From Caulobacter sp. (GTDB lineage Bacteria > Pseudomonadota > Alphaproteobacteria > Caulobacterales > Caulobacteraceae): a stretch of DNA of 64,000 bases. The notes below the pieces were generated by a model. That model was not told the origin of the DNA and searched no databases. It saw only the letters and a program-made list of their open reading frames with translations. This document shows, one piece after another, positions 29,217 through 40,558 of this stretch. Numbering within the stretch: position 1 is the first letter of the stretch; the number at the start of each line of letters is the position of its first letter. The stretch lies in NCBI GenBank assembly GCA_030678995.1, contig JAUXTQ010000017.1:62001-126000 (forward strand), read 5' to 3'. A program made the position numbers and the translations under genes.

Positions 29217-30179
29217 ATGAAAGCCGCCGTCTATTACGAGAACGGGTCCCCCGAGGTCCTGAAGTACGAGGACGTTCCCGATCCCGTCTGCCATCCCAAG
29301 GGCGTCATCATCCGGGTGCTGGCCGTCAGCATCGAGGGCGGCGACACGCTGAACCGCTGGCGCGGGCCGTTGGTGACCAAGCCGCACATCGTCGGCTACC
29401 AGGCGTCCGGCGAGATCGTCGAGGTCGGGTCGGAGGTCGCCCACCTGCGCGTCGGCCAGAAGGTCGCCACCGTCGACGGCTTCGGCAGCCACGCCGAGCT
29501 GCGTCCGGTGCCGGCGCGCAACTGCTGGCCGATCCCGGACAGCCTCGACCCGCGCCACGCCGCCGTCATCCCGGTGGCCTTCGGCACGGCGCACGACTGT
29601 CTGTTCGAGTTCGGCCGTCTGAAGGCCGGCGAGACCGTGCTGGTCCAGGCCGGCGCGTCCGGCGTGGGTCTGGCCGCCATCCAGCTGGCCAAACGGGCCG
29701 GCGCGCGGGTGCTGGCCACCGCCTCCAGCGACGCGCGGCTGGAGAAGCTCAAGACCTACGGCCTCGACCACGGCATCAACTACACGAAGGACGCGGTGCC
29801 CGAGGCGGTGATGAAGATCACCGACAACAAGGGCGTCAACCTCGTCGTCGACAGCGTGGGCGGCCCGACCCTGCAGGGCTCGATCCTGTCGCTCGGCTAT
29901 CGCGGCCGGGTCTCGATGGTCGGCCAGGCCGGCCGCGAGCCGATGGTCGTCGATGTCGGCACCCTGATGGGCGGCAACCGGTCGCTGAGCGGCGTGTTCC
30001 TCGGCGCCGAGATCATGACCGACCGCGCCCACGACATGATCCAGGGCCTGATCGAGGACGCCGCTCGGGGAGACATCAAGGTGGTCATCGACCGCGAGTT
30101 CCCGCTGTCGGAAGCCGCCGCGGCGCACGCCTATATCGAGAGCCGGCAGGCGGTCGGTCGGGTGCTGTTGATTCCGTAG
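29217..30179 (+). CDS. Zinc-type alcohol dehydrogenase / quinone oxidoreductase (MDR family)
   Basis: [54 protein letters not shown]. Confidence 0.92.
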   Translation: MKAAVYYENGSPEVLKYEDVPDPVCHPKGVIIRVLAVSIEGGDTLNRWRGPLVTKPHIVGYQASGEIVEVGSEVAHLRVGQKVATVDGFGSHAELRPVPARNCWPIPDSLDPRHAAVIPVAFGTAHDCLFEFGRLKAGETVLVQAGASGVGLAAIQLAKRAGARVLATASSDARLEKLKTYGLDHGINYTKDAVPEAVMKITDNKGVNLVVDSVGGPTLQGSILSLGYRGRVSMVGQAGREPMVVDVGTLMGGNRSLSGVFLGAEIMTDRAHDMIQGLIEDAARGDIKVVIDREFPLSEAAAAHAYIESRQAVGRVLLIP

Positions 30180-30190
30180 AGCGACCACGC

Positions 30191-30218
30191 GGGGACATGC
30201 ACTTCAGTGCGTGTCCCC
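30191..30218. repeat. GGGGACA-family hairpin (subfamily B), single copy
   Basis: GGGGACATGCACTTCAGTGCGTGTCCCC. Confidence 0.95.
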
Positions 30219-30232
30219 GCTCTGCTCCCCAT

Positions 30233-31243
30233 ATGGAAACCATGACCCCCCTCTCCGTTCTCGACCTCGCCCCCGTCGTTCAGGGCTCCACCGTCCAGCA
30301 GGCGCTGCGCAACAGCCGCGATCTGGCGCAGCATGTCGAGCGCTGGGGCTACAACCGGTTCTGGCTGGCCGAGCATCACAACATGCGCGGCATCGCCAGC
30401 GCGGCGACCAGCGTGCTGATCGGCCATATCGCCGAGGGCACCTCGACCATCCGCGTCGGGTCCGGCGGGATCATGCTGCCCAACCATGCGCCGCTGCAGA
30501 TCGCTGAGCAGTTCGGGACGCTGGCGGCCCTCTACGGCCCGCGGATCGACCTGGGCCTCGGCCGCGCGCCGGGAACCGACCAGATCACCGCCCGGGCCCT
30601 GCGCCGGACCATGGTCGGGGACGTCGATCGCTTCCCGGCCGATGTGGTCGAACTGATGCGCTACTTCCAGCCGGCCCAGCCCGGTCAGGCGGTGGTGGCG
30701 ACGCCGGGAGAGGGGCTGGAGGTGCCGGTGTGGATCCTCGGCTCAAGCCAGTTCGGCGCCCATCTGGCCGCGGCGCTCGGCCTGCCCTACGCCTTCGCCA
30801 GCCACTTCGCGCCGCAGGAGATGGAGGCCGCCGTGGCCGCCTACCGCGCCCGGTTCGAGCCCTCGGCCCAGCTCGACAAGCCCTATGTGATGCTGGCCCT
30901 GAACGTCTTCGCCGCCGACACCGACGAGGAGGCGAAGTTGCTGTTCAGCTCGCTGCAGCAGGCCTTCGTCAACCTCGCCACTGGCATGCCCGGCCGCCTG
31001 CCGCCGCCGATGGAGGGCTATGAGGAGCGGCTCGACGCTATGGCCAAGGCCCGGCTGGCCCAGGCCCTGCGCTGCTCGGTGGTCGGGTCTCGGGAGACGG
31101 TGCGGAAGGGTCTGGCGGAGTTCATCGAACGGACCGGCGCGGACGAACTGATCATCGCCGCCCAGATCCACGACCACGCGGCGCGGCTGCGGAGCTTCGA
31201 AATCACCGCCGAGGCGGCAGGGCAGTCGGCGGTGGCGGCTTAG
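30233..31243 (+). CDS. LLM-class flavin-dependent oxidoreductase
   Basis: [21 protein letters not shown]...[44 protein letters not shown]. Confidence 0.93.
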   Translation: METMTPLSVLDLAPVVQGSTVQQALRNSRDLAQHVERWGYNRFWLAEHHNMRGIASAATSVLIGHIAEGTSTIRVGSGGIMLPNHAPLQIAEQFGTLAALYGPRIDLGLGRAPGTDQITARALRRTMVGDVDRFPADVVELMRYFQPAQPGQAVVATPGEGLEVPVWILGSSQFGAHLAAALGLPYAFASHFAPQEMEAAVAAYRARFEPSAQLDKPYVMLALNVFAADTDEEAKLLFSSLQQAFVNLATGMPGRLPPPMEGYEERLDAMAKARLAQALRCSVVGSRETVRKGLAEFIERTGADELIIAAQIHDHAARLRSFEITAEAAGQSAVAA

Positions 31244-31255
31244 CCTCATTCGAAT

Positions 31256-31430
31256 CCTCTCCGCGCAGCGGGAAGGGGGACCGCCGAAGGCGGTGGAGGG
31301 GCTGCGCCGCTCGCCCCGGACGATCCGGAAGACTGCTGCCGGCCAAGTCCGGCGTTCAGGATGGGGCGGCAGACGCCGGCGCTGCCCCTCAGTCAGGCTC
31401 CGCCTGACAGCTCCCCGCGAGCGGGGAGCG
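31256..31430. repeat. Structured intergenic element, copy 1 (related inverted copy at 61224)
   Basis: hairpin-rich; shares gcgcagcccctccacc... and ctccccgc...ggggagctgtcaggcg..cctgactgagggg blocks with 61224-61379. Confidence 0.8.
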
Positions 31431-31579
31431 TCTTGCCTGAATGTGGCATCGCCTGTAGACGCCCGTCCATGGCTCTCGCTCGCACCGCCTTCGCGCAGCA
31501 ACAACGTCGGATTTTCCCGGCGGCCGTTGCGCATGCGGTGAGGTGATCGAGGCCCGATCCCTTCCACCTTACGACCAAC

Positions 31580-31614
31580 AAACCCGCCGGCGACCCCGGC
31601 GGGTTTGTCGTTTT
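31580..31614 (+). terminator. Rho-independent terminator
   Basis: AAACCCGCCGG/CCGGCGGGTTT followed by GTCGTTTT. Confidence 0.75.
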
Positions 31615-31645
31615 GGGGCGCCGGCTTCATCTACAGGAGCCATCC

Positions 31646-32083
31646 ATGACCACCCTTTTCACGTCGGACGCCGAGGTCATCGCCATCGGCGAGGGCGTCG
31701 TCGCCCTGACCCTGCCCAAGCCCGCCTGGACCCACGCCGCCCATTTCGCGGCGGCGGTCTGGCTGATCGCGGGCCAGTCGGACCTCGTCGCCGAGCGCGA
31801 CATGCCGGGACTGATCCGGGCCTACAACACCGCCACGGGCGTGCCGAACACCGACAGCGAGGGTTATCACGAGACCATCACCCTGGCTTCGCTGCGGGCC
31901 GTGCGGGCATTCCTGGCCGGCCTGCCGGAGGGGACTCCCCTGTTCGCCGCCTGCAATGCGCTGCTGGCTACCGACCTGGGCCGGCGCGACTGGCTGCTGG
32001 CCTGGTGGTCGCGGGAGCGGCTGTTCTCGGCGGAGGCCCGGCGGGCGTGGGTCGAGCCGGATTTGGCGACGCTGCCGTTCTGA
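31646..32083 (+). CDS. Hypothetical protein
   Basis: intact 145-aa ORF preceded by AGGAG. Confidence 0.6.
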   Translation: MTTLFTSDAEVIAIGEGVVALTLPKPAWTHAAHFAAAVWLIAGQSDLVAERDMPGLIRAYNTATGVPNTDSEGYHETITLASLRAVRAFLAGLPEGTPLFAACNALLATDLGRRDWLLAWWSRERLFSAEARRAWVEPDLATLPF

Positions 32084-32091
32084 TGGGGCAA

Positions 32092-32169
32092 AGGGACATG
32101 TACCGCCTTCGGTACGTGTCCCCGTCAGGCGCGGATCGGGGACACGTACCGAAGGCGGTACATGTCCCC
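32092..32169. repeat. GGGGACA-family inverted pair (subfamily C)
   Basis: AGGGACATGTACCGCCTTCGGTACGTGTCCCC and its inverse GGGGACACGTACCGAAGGCGGTACATGTCCCC; 14-bp spacer. Confidence 0.95.
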
Positions 32170-32172
32170 TAC

Positions 32173-33558
32173 TCAGATCACTCTTGTGATCCGCCAGAAC
32201 CGCCAGCACATGGCGCCGGCCGCCACGGCCAGACCGAAGGCTAACCCGATCCAGATGCCCAGGCCCTGCATCTTCAGGACGACGCCCAGCAAGATGCAGA
32301 CCGGCGCCCCGGCCAGCCAGTAGCTGACCCCGGCCAGCACCATCGGCATGCGGGCGTCCTTCAGCCCGCGCAGGGCGTGGGCCCCGACCACCTGCAGGGC
32401 GTCGAAGATCTGGAACGCCGCGGCCACCAGCAGGAACTGGACGGCCAGGACGATGACCGCCTCGTCTCCGGCGCGGCCGCTACCCAGGTACAGGCCGGCG
32501 ATCTGCTCGCCGAACAGCATCATGGCCACGGCCACCATACTGATGAAACCTGTCGCCAGCACCATCGCGGTGACCCCGGCGCGCCGGGCCGCGACCATGT
32601 CGCCGCGGCCCACCGCCAGGCCGACCCGGACGGTGGAGGCCATGGCGAAACCCAGCGGCACCATGAAGGTGATCGAGGCGAAGTTCAGCGCGATCTGGTG
32701 CGCCGCCACGGCGATGGCCCCAAACGTCCCCATGACCAGGGTCATGGTGTTGAACAGCATGGCCTCGAAGATCATCGTCACCCCGATGGGCGCGCCCAGG
32801 CGAACCAGCTCCTTCGCCTTGACCGGCACGGGCCGGTGGGCGCGGCGCAGAATGCGGTAGGCATGCAGCTTGGGCGTCAGCCGGACGACCACCAGCATGG
32901 CGACGAACGAGAAGATGCTCGACCCGGCTGTGGCCAGTCCCGACCCCATCAGGCCCAGGGCCGGCAGGCCGAACTTGCCGAAGATCAGGCCGTAGCCCGC
33001 CACCCCGTTGAACACGATCGTGGCCAGCATGACCCACAGGGTCGCGCCGGGCTTGCCCAGCGCCGCGGAGAAGCTGCGCAGGGCCTGGTAGCCGAGGGTG
33101 AAGGGCAGGCCGAAGGCCAGCATGGCCACGAACACGCCGGCGCCCGCCGCCAGCTGCGGGTCCTGTCCCAGGTGGAGCAGGATCCAGCGGGCGTTGAACA
33201 TCAGCAGCATCAGCGGCAGCGAGGCCAGCATGGTCACCCACAGCCCCATCCGCACCGTGGCCCGCACGCTGGTCCGGTCACGGGGGCGGGCGCCGAGGAT
33301 CTGGGCGATCACCGGGGAGACAGCCATGCCGGGCCCGCTGCCGAGCAGCCAGGCCATGTAATAGACGGTGTTGCCGATGGCCGCCGCCGCCAGTTCCGCG
33401 CGGCCGAGGCGGCCGAGCAGGATGACGTCGGTGGTCATCACCGCCATGTGGGCCAGTTGGGCCATGGCCATGGGGGCGGCGAGCACGAGCAGCGCCCGGG
33501 TCTCGATGAGCCAGGGCGTTCGTCGCAGGGCGGGTTGGTCGAAGGTCAGGTCGGTCAC
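32173..33558 (-). CDS. MATE family efflux transporter
   Basis: 12-TM; PMAMAQLAHMAVMTTDVILLGRLGRAELAAAAIGN. Confidence 0.93.
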   Translation of the reverse strand: MTDLTFDQPALRRTPWLIETRALLVLAAPMAMAQLAHMAVMTTDVILLGRLGRAELAAAAIGNTVYYMAWLLGSGPGMAVSPVIAQILGARPRDRTSVRATVRMGLWVTMLASLPLMLLMFNARWILLHLGQDPQLAAGAGVFVAMLAFGLPFTLGYQALRSFSAALGKPGATLWVMLATIVFNGVAGYGLIFGKFGLPALGLMGSGLATAGSSIFSFVAMLVVVRLTPKLHAYRILRRAHRPVPVKAKELVRLGAPIGVTMIFEAMLFNTMTLVMGTFGAIAVAAHQIALNFASITFMVPLGFAMASTVRVGLAVGRGDMVAARRAGVTAMVLATGFISMVAVAMMLFGEQIAGLYLGSGRAGDEAVIVLAVQFLLVAAAFQIFDALQVVGAHALRGLKDARMPMVLAGVSYWLAGAPVCILLGVVLKMQGLGIWIGLAFGLAVAAGAMCWRFWRITRVI

Positions 33559-33612
33559 GGTCGTGGACTTTCAGAAGAGAGCCCGAACCCGGTCGTAACA
33601 GGATGGAGATAC

Positions 33613-33648
33613 AAAAAATCCCTCCGGAGCGATCGGGCTCGGGAGGGA
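33613..33648 (-). terminator. Strong intrinsic terminator on the - strand, upstream of the MATE gene
   Basis: TCCCTCC-c-GAGC..GCTC-c-GGAGGGA followed by T6 on the - strand. Confidence 0.75.
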
Positions 33649-33690
33649 CGGGGCGCTGGATCGTAGAGGGTGATCTAGGCGGCGTGTTCC

Positions 33691-33786
33691 TCGCGAGCAG
33701 ACACGGGGCAACCCGTGCCGGCAGGCACGGAGAAGGCCGGTCGAAGGGTCATGCATTTGGAGATCTGCATGGAATCCTGCTCGCGA
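33691..33786. ncRNA. Candidate structured RNA or leader; strand and identity unresolved
   Basis: TCGCGAGCAG/CTGCTCGCGA 10-bp closing stem enclosing three internal hairpins, two mutually exclusive. Confidence 0.35.
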
Positions 33787-33919
33787 TTCGACAGGCCCCA
33801 TGCCCGTCAGCTGGCTACTGGTTACCCGCGCAACGATGTCGCGTCAAATGCCCAGTCAGCCACCCCGGTTGCGCATTTCTTCCCCACGACCGAGATCCAA
33901 TGCCGCTCGGGCCTGATCG

Positions 33920-34102
33920 TCAACCGACGAAGGTCACCACCACGCCCGGCTTGACCCCGGCCGCCAGCTGCTCGGCGTCCCAGTCGGTCAGGCGCACGCA
34001 GCCGTGACTGAACGTCTTGCTGATCTCGCGCGGCCTGTCCGAGCCGTGGATGCCGAAGGAGGCTAAGCGCGGGACGCGCCCGGCTGTTCCGGCGGCGACC
34101 AT
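33920..34102 (-). pseudogene. C-terminal fragment of an L,D-transpeptidase (YkuD) gene
   Basis: FGIHGSDRPREISKTFSHGCVRLTDWDAEQLAAGVKPGVVVTFVG; catalytic SHGCVRL motif but no upstream domain in frame. Confidence 0.7.
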
Positions 34103-35043
34103 TCCCAGTGCCAGGGCTCGAATACATAGTTCACGAAGCCGTAGCGGTGGGCGTTGCGCACCAGCCAGCGGTAGGCCGGGCTGCGCGACATGGCCAGGCG
34201 GTTGGCGTCGTCGGTGGAATCCACCCGACCGCCCGGCGCCGAACCGACGACGATGTCGAAGGCCAGCCCCGTGCGGTGCGCCGAACAGGGGGTCCGCACG
34301 ACGTTGTCGCAGTTGCCCTGGGACTCGCAGCGCAGGTCGTCGGCGTCCGGGGCCCGATAGCCCGAGAAGATGAGCAGGGCCTGCCGGTCCCTGGCGATGG
34401 CGGGGTCCTGGTCTCGGGCGTCGGCGACCATCCGGCGCCAGGCGGCCAGGGCGTCGGCGCGCAGTTCGATGACGGTCGATCCATAGACTTCGTCCTCGCC
34501 GGCGGCGGCGAGGGAGGTCGGGGTCGCCGCCGGCGGGCAGCCGGTCGCACGGCTGAGCACCACGAACGGCCGCCTCAGGTGCCAGCGGACCTTCATCGCC
34601 TGGAAAGTGTCCGGATCGAGCACCCCGGTCGGCGGCTGCCTGTGCGCGCGCTGCCAGCCGGCCAGGGCGTTGGCGAAGCCGGGGTCCTCCGGCGCGCAGG
34701 CGGTGGCTATCTCCGACGCGACCTGGGGCGCATAGATGCGCCAGCCGGTCTCGGGCCGGCCGAAGGGGGAGAAGGGAAGGGTGTCGATCTCAAGGGCGTT
34801 GCGTGCGGCGGCGGCCTCGAAAGCCGGCGCCTCGTTGCAGACCTCGCCCCGGGGCAGGCCCGTGACGGGCATGCTGACCACCGGGTAGGGCTCGGGCGGC
34901 AGGGCGACGGCTTCCACGGGCGGCGGTGCGGGCGACGTCGCCGAGGGCGCCACATAGACGACGAACAGCGCCGCCGCGATCAGGGTCATCGCCAGGAATA
35001 GCCATCGCATCGTGTTCGCCTGCCCCCTGTTCCCGACAATCAT
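34063..35043 (-). CDS. D-alanyl-D-alanine carboxypeptidase (VanY-like) with peptidoglycan-binding-like region
   Basis: HRTGLAFDIVVGS...GFVNYVFEPWHWEW; QPPTGVLDPDTFQAMK. Confidence 0.8.
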   Translation of the reverse strand: MIVGNRGQANTMRWLFLAMTLIAAALFVVYVAPSATSPAPPPVEAVALPPEPYPVVSMPVTGLPRGEVCNEAPAFEAAAARNALEIDTLPFSPFGRPETGWRIYAPQVASEIATACAPEDPGFANALAGWQRAHRQPPTGVLDPDTFQAMKVRWHLRRPFVVLSRATGCPPAATPTSLAAAGEDEVYGSTVIELRADALAAWRRMVADARDQDPAIARDRQALLIFSGYRAPDADDLRCESQGNCDNVVRTPCSAHRTGLAFDIVVGSAPGGRVDSTDDANRLAMSRSPAYRWLVRNAHRYGFVNYVFEPWHWEWSPPEQPGASRA

Positions 35044-35222
35044 AACGCGTCGAGGGGCGAAAGGCGCCGCGCGGCGCTACCTGCCGGGTAATCGACCCGC
35101 CGCCGTTCGTCCGCGACTCTGGCGTGGTGTCGCACCGGGCGAGCCCGTGCTGACGGTCCTTGAGAGTTCAACGGCCTGCGCCGCGGCCGCCCTGTCGCCG
35201 GCCTGGATCCGACCCGGAGTAG

Positions 35223-36779
35223 TCAGCCGGCCGTGTAGCTGTCCCGCAGTTCGCGCTTGAGCACCTTGCCGATGTGGCTGCGGGGCAGGCTGTCGACCAG
35301 CACCACGTCCGACACCCGCTGGGTCTTGCCGACCTTGCCGTTGGTGAAGACCCTGATTTCGTCGGCAGTGGCGGCCGCGCCGTCCTTCAGCGCCACGAAG
35401 GCCACCGGGGTCTCGCCCCAGGCGTCGGACGGCGCGGCGATCACGGCGGCCTCGGCCACGGCCGGGTGCTGCACGATCACCGACTCCAGATCGCTCGGAT
35501 AGACGTTGAAGCCACCCGAGATGATCATGTCCTTGCGGCGGTCCATCAGGGTCAGGAAGCCGTCCTCGTCCAGCCGGCCGACATCGCCGGTGCGGATGTA
35601 GACCTCGCCCGTCTTGGGATCGACCCACTGGGCCTCGGCCGTCTTGCCCGGCTGGTTGTGATAGCCGTTCATGGTCGCCGGGGAGCGGCCGATGATCTCG
35701 CCCACTTCGTTGGGGCCGACCTCAACGCCCTCTTCGTCGATCAGCTTGATCACCGCGCCGGGACTGGCCTGGCCGACGGTGTGCAGCTTGTCCGGATGCA
35801 GATGGCCCATCAGCATGAAGCCGCCGCCGCCCTCGGTCATGCCGTAGTACTCGATCAACCCGCCGGGCCAGCGCTCCAGCGCCTGCTTCTTCAGCTCGGC
35901 CGCGAACGGCGCGCTGGTGGCGAACTTCATCACGAAGCTGGAGAGGTCGTAGTTGTCGAAGTCCGGGTGCTCCAGCAGCCGGCGGTACTGCACCGGCACC
36001 AGCATGGCGTGGGTCACGCGGTGCTTCTGCGCGGCCGTCAGCCACTTCACCACGTCGAACTTGGCCAGCATGACCAGGGTCCCGCCGCCCGCGAGGGTCG
36101 GGAAGAAACAGACCAGGGTGGTGTTGGAATAGAGCGGGGTGGAGATGAAGCCCACCGCGTCCGGGCCGTAGCCGATGCCGTCCTCGCGCGGGGCCAGGTG
36201 GCGCCAGCGCATGCCGTGACTCTGGACGATGCCCTTGGGCGTCCCCGTCGTGCCCGACGAGTAGATGATGTTGAACGGGTCCTTCTTGCCGATGGTCACC
36301 GGCGCGGGCTTCGTCCCCGCGGGCGGCAGCCAGTCGGCGAACGTCTGGCCGACGTCGGAGCCGTCCAGGGCGATCTGGCGGGTCTTCACGCCGCTGAGCG
36401 CCTCGCCCATCTCGGCCGCCACGCCCTTGTCGAGGAAGAACAGGTTCGCGCCGGAGTCGTTGACCATGGCCACGATCTGCTCGGGCGTGGACGACGGCGC
36501 GATCGGCGCCACCGCCGCTCCGGCCCGCAGGCCGCCCAGGAACAGGGCGGCATACTCGATCGAGGTGGTCGCGCAGACCGACACGGCCTGGGTCTGTTTG
36601 ACGCCATCGCGCTGCAGACCGGCCGCGATGCGATCCACCAGCGCATCCAGCTCGCCCCAGGTCATCGACCGGTCGTCCTGGACCAGCGCCGGCTTGGCGG
36701 GATGGGCGGCCGCGTTCAGGCGGATCAGGTCGGGGACCGTGCCGAAGTCTTCGGCGATCATCTTGGAGAGGGTGGTCAT
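35223..36779 (-). CDS. AMP-dependent acyl-CoA synthetase/ligase
   Basis: IIYSSGTTGTPKGIVQSHG; YIRTGDVGRLDEDGFLTLMDRRKDMIISGGFNVYPSDLE. Confidence 0.95.
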   Translation of the reverse strand: MTTLSKMIAEDFGTVPDLIRLNAAAHPAKPALVQDDRSMTWGELDALVDRIAAGLQRDGVKQTQAVSVCATTSIEYAALFLGGLRAGAAVAPIAPSSTPEQIVAMVNDSGANLFFLDKGVAAEMGEALSGVKTRQIALDGSDVGQTFADWLPPAGTKPAPVTIGKKDPFNIIYSSGTTGTPKGIVQSHGMRWRHLAPREDGIGYGPDAVGFISTPLYSNTTLVCFFPTLAGGGTLVMLAKFDVVKWLTAAQKHRVTHAMLVPVQYRRLLEHPDFDNYDLSSFVMKFATSAPFAAELKKQALERWPGGLIEYYGMTEGGGGFMLMGHLHPDKLHTVGQASPGAVIKLIDEEGVEVGPNEVGEIIGRSPATMNGYHNQPGKTAEAQWVDPKTGEVYIRTGDVGRLDEDGFLTLMDRRKDMIISGGFNVYPSDLESVIVQHPAVAEAAVIAAPSDAWGETPVAFVALKDGAAATADEIRVFTNGKVGKTQRVSDVVLVDSLPRSHIGKVLKRELRDSYTAG

Positions 36780-36793
36780 GGCGGCCTCGCACG

Positions 36794-36867
36794 GGGACAG
36801 ACACCTTCGGGTGTCTGTCCCTCAACACACTTACCGAATGGGACAGACACCTGCAGGTGTCTGTCCC
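36794..36867. repeat. GGGGACA-family pair (subfamily A)
   Basis: GGGACAGACACC-TTCG-GGTGTCTGTCCC and GGGACAGACACC-TGCA-GGTGTCTGTCCC. Confidence 0.92.
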
Positions 36868-36874
36868 CGCGCGG

Positions 36875-38944
<2,070 letters not shown>

Positions 38945-38968
38945 GACGCCTCACCCCTATCGTTCATT

Positions 38969-38982
38969 GAAACGCTTGTTTG
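38969..38982. promoter_or_regulatory. PsrA-like operator GAAAC-GCTT-GTTTG
   Basis: in the divergent fadB-like / acyl-CoA dehydrogenase intergenic region. Confidence 0.6.
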
Positions 38983-39040
38983 AGCGCAAACTGCCGAGCC
39001 GGGCCGCCAGAGTCCAGCGCGCAGCACTGGGAGAGACGCC

Positions 39041-40228
39041 ATGGACCTCGATTTCCTTCCCGAGCACGCCGATTTCCGCAAGGAAGTACGCGACTGGATC
39101 GAAGCCAGCTATCCGGCTGAAACGCGCCGCAAGCAGGAAGCCGGCGAGCATCTGGGCAAGGAAGACATCCTCGCCTGGCACCGCACGCTGCACAACAAGG
39201 GCTGGCTGACGCCGTCCTGGCCGGTGGAATACGGCGGCACGGGCTGGGACTCGGTCCGCAAGTACATCTTCAGCGAGGAGCTGGCCCGGGCCCAGACCAG
39301 CCAGACCAGCTTTGGCCTGGGGATGATCGGGCCGGTGCTCTACACCTTCGCCACCCCCGAGCAGAAAGAGAAGTTCCTGCCCGGGACCATGAACGGCGAC
39401 ATCTGGTGGTGCCAGGGCTACAGCGAGCCGGGCGCCGGCTCGGACCTGGCGGGCCTGTCGACCCGCGCCGTGCGCGACGGGGACCACTACATCGTCAACG
39501 GCCAGAAGACCTGGACCACCCAGGGCCATTTCGCCGACTGGGGCTTCTTCCTCGTCCGCACCGATCCTGACGCCAAGAAGCAGGAGGGCATCTCCTTCCT
39601 GCTGATCGACATGACCTCGCCCGGCATCACCGTGCGCCCGATCATCACCATCGAGGGTGGCCACGAGGTCAACGATGTGTTCCTCGACAACGTCCGCGTG
39701 CCCGTCGCCAACCTCATCGGGGAAGAGAACAAGGGCTGGACGGTGGCCAAGTACCTGCTCGGCCACGAGCGGACCGGCATCGCCGGCGTCGCCCGGTCCA
39801 AGCGCGGCATCGAGCGCCTGCGCGAACTGGCCACGGCCGAGCTGGCCGACGACGCCCAGCCGCTGATCAACGACAGCGACTTCCGCCGCAAGGTGGCCGA
39901 GCTGGAGGTCGACCTGGCGGCGCTGGAATACACCGAGCTGCGCAGCCTGGCCTCGGAGAGCAAGGGCAAGGGCCCCGGCCCGGAAGCCTCGCTGCTGAAG
40001 GTCAAGGGCACCGAGGTCGGCCAGCGGCTGACCGAGCTGACCCTCGAGGCCGCCGCCCACTACGGCGCGCCCTATTCGCGCGGCATGGGCGACAACATCG
40101 GCCCGGTCGGCCCCGACTACGCCGGCAAGGCCGCCCCGACCTATTTCAACATGCGCAAGACCTCAATCTTCGGCGGCTCCAACGAGATCCAGCGCAACAT
40201 CATCGCCAAGGCCGTGCTGGGGCTTTAG
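39041..40228 (+). CDS. Acyl-CoA dehydrogenase
   Basis: WCQGYSEPGAGSDLAGLSTRAVRDGDHYIVNGQKTWTTQG; IFGGSNEIQRNIIAKAVLGL. Confidence 0.95.
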   Translation: MDLDFLPEHADFRKEVRDWIEASYPAETRRKQEAGEHLGKEDILAWHRTLHNKGWLTPSWPVEYGGTGWDSVRKYIFSEELARAQTSQTSFGLGMIGPVLYTFATPEQKEKFLPGTMNGDIWWCQGYSEPGAGSDLAGLSTRAVRDGDHYIVNGQKTWTTQGHFADWGFFLVRTDPDAKKQEGISFLLIDMTSPGITVRPIITIEGGHEVNDVFLDNVRVPVANLIGEENKGWTVAKYLLGHERTGIAGVARSKRGIERLRELATAELADDAQPLINDSDFRRKVAELEVDLAALEYTELRSLASESKGKGPGPEASLLKVKGTEVGQRLTELTLEAAAHYGAPYSRGMGDNIGPVGPDYAGKAAPTYFNMRKTSIFGGSNEIQRNIIAKAVLGL

Positions 40229-40242
40229 GCGGCCCAACCCTT

Positions 40243-40345
40243 CACTGTCATCCCGGCCGGAGCGTAGCGCAGAGCCGGGACCCAGATTCGGCCTGGATTC
40301 AATCTAGGTCCCGGATCGGCCTGAAGGCCGTCCGGGATGACAGTG
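40243..40345. repeat. 103-bp intergenic element with 14-bp terminal inverted repeats CACTGTCATCCCGG
   Basis: CACTGTCATCCCGG...CCGGGATGACAGTG. Confidence 0.85.
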
Positions 40346-40558
40346 AGTGTCGCCTCGCGAAGCTCCTCACTAATTCTGGCGGAACAGCCGCCGAACAAAA
40401 CTCAACCCCTAGCGGTCGGGCGATGTTCCAACGCTATCCCTTCGGGTTGGTGATTCGTTCTTTTCGCCGGCTGACCAAGGCGCGCGACGCCTTCCCCCCG
40501 GCCGGACTAGCTGCATAATCTTCACCCAGGGACCGGGCCAGCCGGCGCAGGAGGAACG

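Noticed and set aside
31485-31580. Possible tRNA-like 3' end (gaggtgatcgaggcccgatcccttccacc)
   Set aside because: No TTC/GGTTCGA T-loop and no cloverleaf; no tRNA or rRNA genes were recognised in the window.
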